From JALYUA01 sp038239305 (lineage in GTDB: Bacteria > Acidobacteriota > Thermoanaerobaculia > UBA5066 > Gp7-AA6), in the NCBI GenBank assembly GCA_038239305.1, contig JBBSEW010000037.1, positions 1-40,851 of the forward strand: a DNA stretch of 40,851 nt, in the 5' to 3' direction. The position numbers and the translations under genes were made by a program. Of this stretch, positions 1 through 7,841 are shown piece after piece; the stretch's first letter is position 1; each line of letters begins with the position of its first letter. The notes below the pieces were generated by a model. It searched no databases, was not told where the DNA came from, and saw only the letters and a list, made by a program, of their open reading frames with translations.

Positions 1-463
1 GGAGGGAAGGAGGAGCCTCCCGTTGCGGGAGCCGGAGCAAACCACAATCCGCTCGGGCGAGGCCGCATCCGGCCAAGCCGAGCAGCTCTCGCCCCTCGCG
101 AAGCTTCGCGCACCGGACCCGCCCCGTAGCCGCGATCATCATCGCGGCACAGGCGACGTTTCGGTCCCCTCTTTCGCAACGGGAGGAGTCTCCTGACCGG
201 AGGGAAGGAGGAGCCTCCCGTTGCGGGAGCCGGAGCGAGGCATAAGGCGCCCGGTCGAGGCCGCATCCGGCCGAGCCGGGCAACAATCGCCACTCCCGAC
301 CCTCCGCGCACCGCGCCGACAACTTCCGCCGCGATGATCCGCGCGGCGGAGGCGACGGTCGAGGCCGCATCCGGCCGAGCCGGGCAACAATCGCCACTGC
401 TGATCCTCCGCGCACCGCGATCTCCCCGTAGCCGCGATCTACAACGCGGCGCAGGCGACGTTA
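1..463. repeat. Degenerate tandem repeat array, no gene
   Basis: This stretch is built from repeats. A 104-base unit occurs three times (58-161, 256-359, 360-463). Copies 2 and 3 share an identical 42-base core (253-294 and 357-398), and copy 1 is more diverged. A separate 38-base block at 1-38 recurs exactly at 199-236, each time 19 bases before a 104-base unit, so 1-161 and 199-359 form a 198-base period. The 38-base block contains a perfect 6-bp hairpin (ctcccg-ttg-cgggag). The last unit runs into the stop codon of the minus-strand TPR-AIM24 gene at 461. I see no convincing coding sequence; the short open frames here are by-products of the repeat. The array may continue left of the window. 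Confidence 0.85.
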
Positions 464-2233
464 GCTTCGCCGGTCCGCCTCGCTCGCCCGGGCGAGATCG
501 GACGCGCGGCGGCGGGGGCGGGGCGGCTCCGTGAGAACGGTCCCCTGGCCCTCGAATCGGATCTTGGGCGCGCTGCCGACGTCGGGCATCATGACTTCTT
601 CGAGGAAACGATCTTCGAGGACCGACGGGACGAGATCGCCCGTCCAGGCCACGAGATCGCGCGAGGACACGTTCAGCGGGAACTCGGCGGACACCTCGTG
701 AGCCAGCAGCGGGCCGCCGACCGACAGGATCACGCTGCCCCGTCCGAAGATCTTCAGGATGTCGACCCGGCGGTTCATCCGGAAATCGTGGATCGGTTCG
801 AGTCGGAAGGAGAGGCCGTTGTCGAGCGCGAGGATCCGGCTCCCCTCGAGGTACAGGGACTGGCCGGTCACGTCGCGGCGGAAAGCCTGGCGCCCCGGGT
901 CGTTCACGAAGAGGTATCCGCGCCCGTCGGCGCGAAGGATTTTTTCGAGCCGGGTGCCGCGAAAGGATGCCTCGGCGGCGAACCGCATTTTTCCGCTGTA
1001 CCAGACGACCGAGCCCTTCCGCACGAACACGACTCCGCGCGAGGCAATCTCGAGTCCCCCATCCGGCCGGACGTGAAAGAGCGGCCGGGACTCCGCCGCC
1101 GAAGGTGACGCCGCGGACGCGGGGGCGACGGATCGAGCGGACTCGACGTGCGTGACCGAAGCGGGCTCGATCGCGAAATCGGCCTCCGGAAAGGGGATCG
1201 ACGCTGCTTCCGGCAGGTGCACGCGGTCGGTCTCCGCGGACGAGAGCGATCGGGACACCGGCGAAGCCAGAGCGGGCACCCGCACGGTCTCATCGAGAAA
1301 TTCGATTCCAGAAGAGCCCGCGCTCGATTCCACCCCGTCGAACGCTTCCGCCGGAGCCGCCGGATCCACCGGAACGGGCCCGGCCGGTGAGGCCGGTACA
1401 GAGACAGCCGGTGAGGCCGGTACAGAGACAGCCGGAGACGCCGGCATTAAGACGACGGCCGGAGGAGCCGGCGCAAACACAGCCGGTGGGGCCGGCACAG
1501 AGAAAACGAGGGAGGGCGGCAGCACTGCAGCCGTGGTCTCCGGCGGCAGGTCGGGCACCGCCGTCGGGGCTGCTGGAGCGGGCGTGATGGCCGCCACGGT
1601 CGTGGTCGGCCGCGAGACGGAACGCAAGGGCGCCGGAGCCCCGACGCGGGACGGCTCGGCGAGCTTCAGGATCGACGGAGACATGGCGCCCGGAGGCGTG
1701 AGCGCGGGCGAGGTGCGCGAAGAATCGACCGAGCGCGACGCCGGATCGCGCATTGCGCGCCGAAGGGTCTCTTCGATCTCCGTCACGACCCGCTTCGCGC
1801 CCGCGAACCGCAAATGCTCGAGCGCGAGCCCGAGCTTGCCCCGCATCCGGTACAGCAGGCCGAGATAGAGGTGGCTGCGGACGTGATCCGGCTGGAGCTC
1901 GATCGCGCGGCGGAGCTCCTGCTCCGCTTCCCCGAGGACGCCGGCCTTGAAGAGGATCAGGCCGAGATTGGAGTGAAGGATTGCTGAGGTGGGATTGTCC
2001 TTGAGGAGAGCCCGCGCCGCCTGCGCCGCCTCATGGTAGTAGCCGCGTTTGAACTCGATGACGGAGAGGAGGTTGAGCACGTCCTCGTCGTTCGGACGCG
2101 CGATCTGAGCGAGCTCGAGTTCCTTCCGGGCGACGTCATACCTGTCTTCCTGAAGGTGCTTCCGGGCCCGGGACAGGTGGACGTAAAAAACTCCCTGCTC
2201 CGATGAAGAAAGGTCTCCCGTCGCGCGCGCCAT
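461..2233 (-). CDS. TPR protein fused to an AIM24-like domain
   Basis: A 590-residue protein in three parts. Residues 15-160 contain tetratricopeptide repeats, with characteristic blocks around 20-50, 54-83 and 84-117. Residues 165-380 are a Pro/Ala/Val/Ser-rich linker that includes the repeated octet VSVPASPA. Residues 385-570 resemble the AIM24/TIM24-like (DUF124) fold: an N-terminal 'GGLEIASRGVVFVRKGSVVWYSG' -type strand pattern (residues 392-414) and a typical 'EGQGTVL' ending at 561-567. The family binds no known cofactor and its bacterial role is unclear. No signal peptide is seen, so it is probably cytoplasmic. The gene starts 13 bases after the stop of the lytic transglycosylase gene, suggesting one transcript. 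The ATG at 2231-2233 has only a weak ribosome binding site. Domain calls are from pattern recognition. Confidence 0.8.
   Translation of the reverse strand: MARATGDLSSSEQGVFYVHLSRARKHLQEDRYDVARKELELAQIARPNDEDVLNLLSVIEFKRGYYHEAAQAARALLKDNPTSAILHSNLGLILFKAGVLGEAEQELRRAIELQPDHVRSHLYLGLLYRMRGKLGLALEHLRFAGAKRVVTEIEETLRRAMRDPASRSVDSSRTSPALTPPGAMSPSILKLAEPSRVGAPAPLRSVSRPTTTVAAITPAPAAPTAVPDLPPETTAAVLPPSLVFSVPAPPAVFAPAPPAVVLMPASPAVSVPASPAVSVPASPAGPVPVDPAAPAEAFDGVESSAGSSGIEFLDETVRVPALASPVSRSLSSAETDRVHLPEAASIPFPEADFAIEPASVTHVESARSVAPASAASPSAAESRPLFHVRPDGGLEIASRGVVFVRKGSVVWYSGKMRFAAEASFRGTRLEKILRADGRGYLFVNDPGRQAFRRDVTGQSLYLEGSRILALDNGLSFRLEPIHDFRMNRRVDILKIFGRGSVILSVGGPLLAHEVSAEFPLNVSSRDLVAWTGDLVPSVLEDRFLEEVMMPDVGSAPKIRFEGQGTVLTEPPRPRRRASDLARASEADRRS
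1383..1430. repeat. 24-base tandem repeat inside the linker of the TPR-AIM24 gene
   Basis: Two perfect 24-base copies (1383-1406 and 1407-1430), flanked by diverged partial copies on both sides. Read on the minus strand they encode the octet VSVPASPA. The period is a multiple of three, so copy-number change would keep the frame and only change linker length. Confidence 0.85.
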
Positions 2234-2246
2234 CGGAGATTCCGGG

Positions 2247-2942
2247 CTAGCTGCGAAGGGCGGAACGCCGGGCGGGTTCCGTCGTGATGAGCGGGTGATT
2301 GTTCGCGTCCCGCACCATCCGCACGGGCCTCTTCATGGCCCAGGTCTGGGTCTGCGGCCGGCCGAATCCCCCGCCGATGGTCGAGTGCCCGTAGTAGGCA
2401 GTGAGACCCTTGTTCACGTACAGCCGTGTCTCCGCGTAGGGCGGGATCCCGCCGTAGCGCGTGACGGCGGCCTCGCCCGCGTTGTACGCCGCGAGTGATT
2501 TCTCGATGTCGCCGCCGTAGACAGACAGCAGGTACGCGAGGTGCCGGGCGCCGCCGGAGATGTTCTCCGCCGGATCGAACGAGTTGCGCACGCCGTACTG
2601 CGAGGCGGTTTCCGGCATGAGCTGCATGAGACCGCGGGCGCCCTTGCGGGAGATCGCCCCCGGGTTGAACGCGGACTCGATGAGCATGACGGACTTGACG
2701 AGCCGCGCATCGACCGACGCCGCGCGCGCCGCGTTGGCGATCAGTCCGTCGTAGAGCGACGGGATGGCGACGCGCGCTGCGAGCCACGCATCGCTGTGCC
2801 GCAGCCCTTCGCCGACGGACGAGCCGACGCCATCGTTGTAGATGAAGGGTCGCCCATCTTTGATTCCGACCCGCACGTTCGCCGTTGCCGCACTCGTGAG
2901 AGAGAGCAGCGCCGCCAGGACGATCAGAAAAAAACGCTTCAT
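2247..2942 (-). CDS. Lytic transglycosylase, SLT family (GH23-like)
   Basis: A 231-residue exported protein. Residues 1-21 form a signal peptide (MKRFF then a hydrophobic stretch ending AATA). The soluble lytic transglycosylase signature is complete: catalytic Glu89 in 'MLIESAFNP', 'GARGLMQLMP' at 101-110 and 'AAYNAGE' at 151-157. The family cleaves the MurNAc-GlcNAc bond of peptidoglycan, forming 1,6-anhydro ends, and acts in the periplasm. The short N-terminal segment after the signal peptide resembles the DUF4124-like beta strand often found with such enzymes, but I am not sure of this. It lies 117 bases downstream of alaS, with a possible promoter at 2973-2978, and is followed closely by the TPR-AIM24 gene. 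Confidence 0.9.
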   Translation of the reverse strand: MKRFFLIVLAALLSLTSAATANVRVGIKDGRPFIYNDGVGSSVGEGLRHSDAWLAARVAIPSLYDGLIANAARAASVDARLVKSVMLIESAFNPGAISRKGARGLMQLMPETASQYGVRNSFDPAENISGGARHLAYLLSVYGGDIEKSLAAYNAGEAAVTRYGGIPPYAETRLYVNKGLTAYYGHSTIGGGFGRPQTQTWAMKRPVRMVRDANNHPLITTEPARRSALRS

Positions 2943-2972
2943 TGTTCGAATACGGATAGAAATCGGACGCCG

Positions 2973-2978
2973 ATTATA
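2973..2978 (-). promoter_or_regulatory. Perfect TATAAT -10 upstream of the lytic transglycosylase
   Basis: The minus strand reads TATAAT here, 30 bases before the ATG at 2942, which would give a leader of about 25 bases. No good -35 hexamer is present at 16-18 bases spacing. The call therefore rests on the -10 box and its position in the 117-base gap after alaS. Confidence 0.4.
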
Positions 2979-3059
2979 GCGCCATCCTTCGGCGGAGACT
3001 GGCCGGGAGGTCGCTCGGAAGGTCAGGATCCGGACCTCAAACGATTGCAGTTAAATGGG

Positions 3060-5771
3060 TTAGGCCCCGCTCGGATTCCCTGCTAGGAGCTCTCGTACTG
3101 CCGCCTCGGCTTCCTTCAAGGCTCCCGGCAGCAGCGACTCGTTCTTTCCCCCGGCCTGCGCCAGGTCGGCCTTGCCGCCGCCGCTTCCGCCGAGCGCCTT
3201 GCCGATCCGAGCCGCCACACGCGACGCGGGCACGCGGCCGGTCAGATCGGCCGTCACGGCGGCGACCACAGACGTCTTGCCGTCACCGGCGCTCCCGACG
3301 ACCACGATTCCGCTCCGAAGCTTCGACCGGAGCGTATCGGAGAGATTGCGCAACTCCGAAATCGACAGGCCTCCCGCGATTCGAGTCACGAGGCGGATGC
3401 CGTCGATGTCCACGGAATCGCCCGCCGCTCCGCCGTCGCCCGAGGCGATTTTCAGTTTGAGCGAAGCGACCTCGCGCTCGAGGGCGCGCAACCGCTCCTC
3501 GCGCTCCTGCCAGCGGATGAGGAGCGCCTCGCGAGGAACCTGCGCCGCCGCCGCGATCTCCGACAGCGCGATCTCGTCCTGCCGGAGCAGATCGACGGCG
3601 CCGAGCGACGTCACCGCTTCGAGACGCCGCACGCCCGCCGCGAGCCCCTTGTCCGATATGACCTTGAAGGCGCCGATCTCGCCGGTGCGGTTGACGTGGC
3701 ATCCTCCGCACAGCTCGACCGAGACCCCCGGGACCGAGACCACGCGGACGCGCTCTCCGTACTTCTCGCCGAAAAACATGTCCGCACCGCGCCCCCGCGC
3801 GTCCTCCATCGCCATGACTTCCTTGGAAACGGGCTCGTCGCGGAGGATCGCCTCGTTCACGATCTGCTCGATCTCCACGATCTGATCGGGCGTCGGAGCG
3901 GCGGCCGCGGCGTAGTCGAATCGCATCCGGTCGGGAGCGACGAGCGAGCCCATCTGCCGCGCGGAAGAGCCGAGCACACGGCGCAACGCGGCATGCAGGA
4001 GATGCGTACCGGTGTGATTCGCCTGCGTGCGCCGGCGCGTCCATTCCGGCACGGCCATCGCGATCGACGTGCCGACCACCAGCGTCCCCTTTCGCACGCG
4101 GACGCGGTGGGCAATCACTCCCGGCGCCGGCCGCTGCGTGCTCTCGACGTCCGCCTCGCCCCCGGGCCACGTCCATCGTCCCGTGTCGGCGACCTGGCCG
4201 CCCCCTTCGGGGTAAAAAATGGTGAGGTCCGTCACGACTTCGGCGGTCTCGCCCTCGCCGATCTTCTCCGCGCGTTCCCCGCCCCGCGCGATGCCGACGA
4301 CCCGGGCCTCGGGCAGCGACACGAACGCATCCTCCGGATATCCGCGAAACTCCGAATGGACGGCCGGGAGGTCGAGCCGTTCGAAAACGGAGGCATCGGA
4401 TGCTTCGAACCGGGCCGAAGCGCGCGACGAAGCACGCTGCCTCTCGAGGTGCGTGTCGAAACCGGCGCGGTCGATCCCGATCCCCTCGTCCTTCGCGATG
4501 TCCTCGATGACCTCGAGAGGAATTCCGAAGGTGTCGTAGAAGCGAAAGACGACCTCCCCCGGGATTGTCGTCTCGCCCAGGCGGCGCATGTCCGAGATCG
4601 CTTCGCCGACGCGGTCTGCACCCACGGACATGGTCCGGGAAAATCGGGTCTCCTCATCGGCGAGCGTCGCCGCGATCGCGCGGATCTTCTCCCCCTCGCC
4701 CGGTTGGTCGGGGAAGAAGTACACCCCGCGGAAGATCTCGACCACCGGGGCGACGAGCTCCGACAGAAACGGGCTCTCGAACGCGATCCCGAGGCGTTGC
4801 GCGTACCGCAGCGCCCGGCGGATGATCCGCCGCAGGACATATCCGCGCCCCTCGTTCGAGGGGAGCACCCCGTCGCGAATCAGCATCGTCGCGGCGCGCG
4901 CGTGGTCGGCGATCACGCGGAAGGGCGCGTCTTCGACGGCCATGCCGCCCCGGAACTCCCGTCCGGACAGCTCCTCGATCTTCTGGAGGATCGGCCCGAA
5001 GAGGTCCGTGTCGAAGTTGTTGTTGGCCCCCTGGAGGATGGCCGTGATCCGCTCCAGGCCCGCGCCGGTGTCGACCGACGGCTTCGGAAGGGGCGTCATC
5101 TGGCCCGTGGCCGCCCGATCGAACTGCATGAAAACGAGATTCCAGACCTCCATGGTCGTGTCGCCTTCGCCATTGACGAGATCCGGCCGGTTCGCCGCCG
5201 CGTCGGAGGGATCCGGGCCCTGGAAGTAGTGCAGCTCGCTGCAAGGGCCGCAAGGCCCCGTCTCCCCCATCGACCAGAAGTTCTCCTTCTCCCCGAACCG
5301 CAGGATCCGGTTCTCCGGCAGATACGCCTCCCACAGCTGCGCCGCCTCGTCGTCGTCCGTGAAGACCGTTGCCCAGAGGCGATCTTTCTCGAGCCCGTAG
5401 CCGTGCTCCGGGTCGGTCAAGAGCTCCCAACCGAACGCGATGGCGTCCTTCTTGAAGTAGTCGCCGAAGGAGAAATTGCCGAGCATTTCGAAGAACGTCT
5501 GATGCCGGCCCGTGTAGCCGACGTTGTCGAGGTCGTTGTGCTTGCCGCCCGCCCGGACGCATTTCTGCGAGCTCGTGGCGCGCGCGTAGTCCCGCTTTTC
5601 GCGGCCCGTGAACACGTCCTTGAACTGGTTCATCCCGGCGTTCGTGAAGAGAAGAGTCGGATCCTCCGCGGGGATCAGCGATGAGGACGGAACGCGCCGG
5701 TGGCCGCGCTCCTCGAAGTACGCGAGAAACCGTTCCCGAACCTCAGCCGATGTCCATGTCTTCATCTTCAT
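3060..5771 (-). CDS. alaS: Alanyl-tRNA synthetase
   Basis: A full-length 903-residue class II synthetase that charges tRNA-Ala. The N-terminal catalytic domain is clear: 'LFTNAGMNQFKDVF' (41-54), 'TGRHQTFFEMLGNFSFGDYFK' region (87-107), 'GPCGPCSELH' (172-181) and 'DTGAGLERI' (234-242). The editing domain has the zinc motif HxxxH at 586-590 and CxxxH at 688-692 (CGGCH). The C-terminal C-Ala region ends in the Gly-rich 'GGSGGGKADLAQAGGK' typical of the family. The start lies inside the end of recX (29-base overlap). ATG at 5769-5771 is used here, and a second ATG two codons later (5763-5765) is equally possible. An AAAGG stretch just before 5771 may serve as ribosome binding site. Confidence 0.98.
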   Translation of the reverse strand: MKMKTWTSAEVRERFLAYFEERGHRRVPSSSLIPAEDPTLLFTNAGMNQFKDVFTGREKRDYARATSSQKCVRAGGKHNDLDNVGYTGRHQTFFEMLGNFSFGDYFKKDAIAFGWELLTDPEHGYGLEKDRLWATVFTDDDEAAQLWEAYLPENRILRFGEKENFWSMGETGPCGPCSELHYFQGPDPSDAAANRPDLVNGEGDTTMEVWNLVFMQFDRAATGQMTPLPKPSVDTGAGLERITAILQGANNNFDTDLFGPILQKIEELSGREFRGGMAVEDAPFRVIADHARAATMLIRDGVLPSNEGRGYVLRRIIRRALRYAQRLGIAFESPFLSELVAPVVEIFRGVYFFPDQPGEGEKIRAIAATLADEETRFSRTMSVGADRVGEAISDMRRLGETTIPGEVVFRFYDTFGIPLEVIEDIAKDEGIGIDRAGFDTHLERQRASSRASARFEASDASVFERLDLPAVHSEFRGYPEDAFVSLPEARVVGIARGGERAEKIGEGETAEVVTDLTIFYPEGGGQVADTGRWTWPGGEADVESTQRPAPGVIAHRVRVRKGTLVVGTSIAMAVPEWTRRRTQANHTGTHLLHAALRRVLGSSARQMGSLVAPDRMRFDYAAAAAPTPDQIVEIEQIVNEAILRDEPVSKEVMAMEDARGRGADMFFGEKYGERVRVVSVPGVSVELCGGCHVNRTGEIGAFKVISDKGLAAGVRRLEAVTSLGAVDLLRQDEIALSEIAAAAQVPREALLIRWQEREERLRALEREVASLKLKIASGDGGAAGDSVDIDGIRLVTRIAGGLSISELRNLSDTLRSKLRSGIVVVGSAGDGKTSVVAAVTADLTGRVPASRVAARIGKALGGSGGGKADLAQAGGKNESLLPGALKEAEAAVRELLAGNPSGA

Positions 5772-6246
5772 CCGAGCCTTTCATCATGGCAGAGATCGCT
5801 TCCGCCGCGAAGCCTCTCCGGCCGAGCGACGCGCGCACTTTCCGGCGCCGCGCGGGAAGCGGAAGCTTCGCCGACTGCCGCCAGACCGTCGTGAACGCGC
5901 GGACCAGGGCTCTTTGTTCCGCCTCACCGGAATCGGCGAGAGCCTCGGAGGCGGTCTCCTTCGCGAACCCGAGAGCCGAGAGCTCCCGGGCGATTCGGGA
6001 TTTTCCGTATTTCCCCCCACGCGCGCGCACGACCGATCGCGCCGCCGCGAGGTCGTCGAGCCAGCCTTCCCGGGAGAGGCGCGCCAGAGACGCGTTCACG
6101 GCGGATCTGTCGAACCCGCGGCGCTCGAGCGTCCGCCCGAGGTCCTCGTGGCCGCGCGCGCGGACCGTCAGCAGGCGGAGCGCGACGGCGCGCACGGCCG
6201 GCTCGGAAGAGGGATCAGGCGGGGGTTTCGGCCGTCGAGAGCGCAC
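5743..6246 (-). CDS. recX: RecX-family regulatory protein
   Basis: A 167-residue protein with the three-helix repeats of RecX, for example 'LRLLTVRARGHEDLGRTLERRGF' like residues 23-45, then 'AVNASLARLSREGWLDDLAAA' like residues 49-69, and 'GKSRIARELSALGF' at 81-94. RecX proteins bind RecA filaments and modulate recombination. The start is GTG (6244-6246); no strong ribosome binding site is visible. The 3' end overlaps alaS by 29 bases, so the two genes are translationally linked. The recX-alaS order is common (recA-recX-alaS in many bacteria), but no recA is present here; pilT is immediately upstream. The acidic tail (DEDEDMD) is encoded in the overlap with alaS. Confidence 0.8.
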   Translation of the reverse strand: MRSRRPKPPPDPSSEPAVRAVALRLLTVRARGHEDLGRTLERRGFDRSAVNASLARLSREGWLDDLAAARSVVRARGGKYGKSRIARELSALGFAKETASEALADSGEAEQRALVRAFTTVWRQSAKLPLPARRRKVRASLGRRGFAAEAISAMMKGSDEDEDMDIG

Positions 6247-6365
6247 GGGGGTTGAAGATACCCCGAGCTCTCAGAAATCGTCTGGAGTCTCGAGGTCCGA
6301 GTGCGGCGTTCGGAACCAAGCGACACCGGCGGCTCGGGACCCGGGACTGCACGACTTCAAAACCC

Positions 6366-6410
6366 GACCTCTGACGGCTGACAGACGACAGAGTACAGAC
6401 GAGAGCGGCG
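6366..6410. repeat. Low-complexity word repeat between pilT and recX
   Basis: This part of the 168-base gap is composed of repeated short words such as ctgac, gacag and acaga. The same vocabulary appears at 12308-12372 and, more loosely, at 21645-21790. No gene or terminator-like hairpin is evident in the gap. Confidence 0.5.
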
Positions 6411-6414
6411 AAAC

Positions 6415-7617
6415 CTACGTCCGTCCGTGCCCCGGGTTCCCCTGCCGGCTGAAGTCGAAGGGCGACTCCTCCTCCGGAGTCATCGGGTTGAAATCCGAGG
6501 GCGCCTCGAGCTCCGCGTCCATCTCCTCGCGGGCGAGATCGCCGGTCGACTGGATGCCCTGGATCTTCAGCTTGAACTCGTTCGGGTTCGTGGCGCGCTT
6601 CAGCGCCTCCTCAAGCGTGATCAGGCCGGACTTGTACAGCGTGTAGAGCGACTGGTCGAACGTCTGCATGCCGTACTGCGACGTTCCGGCCTGGATCGCG
6701 TCCTTGATCATCTTCGTCTTTTCCTTGTTCTCGATGCACTCCCGCACGTAGGCGGTGCGCACGAGGACCTCGGCGGCGGGAACGCGTCCGAGCCCGTCCG
6801 CGCGCGGCATGAGGCGCAGGGAGACGACGGCCTTCAGCACGGCGCCGAGCTGCAGACGGATCTGCTTCTGCTGGTGGGGCGGAAACACCGAGATGATGCG
6901 GTTGACGGTCTCCGTCGCATCGAGGGTATGCAGGGTCGAGAACACGAGGTGTCCGGTCTCCGCCGCCGTCAGCGCGGTTTCGATGGTCTCGTAGTCGCGC
7001 ATTTCGCCGACGAGGATCACGTCCGGGTCCTGGCGCAGTGCGCTTCGCAGGGCGACGCCGAATCCCTTGGTGTCGACCTCGACCTCGCGCTGATTGACGA
7101 TCGACTTCTTGTCGCGATGGAGGAACTCGATCGGGTCCTCGATCGTCATGATGTGCTCGTTGCGCTGCGAGTTGATGTGGTCGATCATCGCTGCGAGCGA
7201 CGTGGACTTACCGGAACCCGTGGTTCCCGTGCAGAGGATCAGTCCCCGCTGCTCGTTGCAGATCCGCTCCATGACGGGAGGCAGGAGCAGCTCGCGGATC
7301 GTCAGGATGCGGGCCGGAATGACGCGGAGGACGAGCCCGACTGTCCCGCGCTGCTGGAAGATGTTGCACCGGAAGCGGCCGAGGTTCGGGACCGAGTACG
7401 CGATGTCGATCTCGTAGTCGTTCTTGAACTTCTCCTTCTGCCGGGCCGACATGATGGAGAACGCCATCGCAATGGTGTCCTCCTGCATGAGACGCCTCAC
7501 GTCGGTCATCGGGGTGAGCACGCCATCGACCCGCAGGACGGGGAAGGCGCTGACTTTCAGGTGCAAGTCGGACGCCTTGCGCTCGACGGCGACCTTCAGG
7601 AGATCGTTGATGTGCAT
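6415..7617 (-). CDS. pilT: Type IV pilus retraction ATPase PilT
   Basis: A 400-residue hexameric ATPase that powers pilus retraction (twitching motility). Visible features are the N-terminal PAS-like domain ('MHINDLLKVAVERKASDLHL'), Walker A GTTGSGKS at 131-138, the Asp box 'TIEDPIEFLH' (158-167), Walker B 'DPDVILVGEMRD' (197-208), the His box around 'TAAETGHLVFSTLHT', and the PilT-type 'AIQAGTSQYGMQTFDQSL' region. The last ~30 residues are an acidic extension not needed for the core fold. ATG at 7615-7617 has a GAGG site 7 bases upstream. A candidate promoter lies at 7640-7668. The rest of the pilus genes are not in this window; the MglA-type GTPase at 18335 is a plausible functional partner (inference). 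Confidence 0.96.
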   Translation of the reverse strand: MHINDLLKVAVERKASDLHLKVSAFPVLRVDGVLTPMTDVRRLMQEDTIAMAFSIMSARQKEKFKNDYEIDIAYSVPNLGRFRCNIFQQRGTVGLVLRVIPARILTIRELLLPPVMERICNEQRGLILCTGTTGSGKSTSLAAMIDHINSQRNEHIMTIEDPIEFLHRDKKSIVNQREVEVDTKGFGVALRSALRQDPDVILVGEMRDYETIETALTAAETGHLVFSTLHTLDATETVNRIISVFPPHQQKQIRLQLGAVLKAVVSLRLMPRADGLGRVPAAEVLVRTAYVRECIENKEKTKMIKDAIQAGTSQYGMQTFDQSLYTLYKSGLITLEEALKRATNPNEFKLKIQGIQSTGDLAREEMDAELEAPSDFNPMTPEEESPFDFSRQGNPGHGRT

Positions 7618-7639
7618 GAATAGGCCTCTTTAGCGGCCA

Positions 7640-7668
7640 AGTGTACGCCCCGGCGGGGGGAAAGTCGA
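7640..7668 (-). promoter_or_regulatory. Candidate σ70-type promoter of pilT
   Basis: On the minus strand, TCGACT (7663-7668) and TACACT (7640-7645) are separated by exactly 17 bases, 22 bases ahead of the pilT ATG. Each hexamer matches the consensus at only 4 of 6 positions, so this is tentative. Confidence 0.4.
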
Positions 7669-7841
7669 TTCGCGGGGACCCGCCGGGCCTCGGGGCGGGG
7701 AACCCGCTAAGGTACGATTGCGCGCCAGGTAGCCCACATGACGCAGATCTCGGGAGCCTGCGGTCAGATGGCGCGTTCCTGACAACACGTTTTCGATCCG
7801 CACACCAGTCTCTGCTCCACCAACAACGAGGAAGTCGCCCG

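Noticed and set aside
1..463. Repeat array considered as a CRISPR
   Set aside because: Units are 104 bases long and abut each other; there are no short conserved repeats with unique, evenly sized spacers, and no cas gene is present.
3696..5684. A 662-codon plus-strand frame opposite alaS
   Set aside because: alaS is certain on the minus strand; the opposite frame is Arg/Asp/His-rich shadow sequence.
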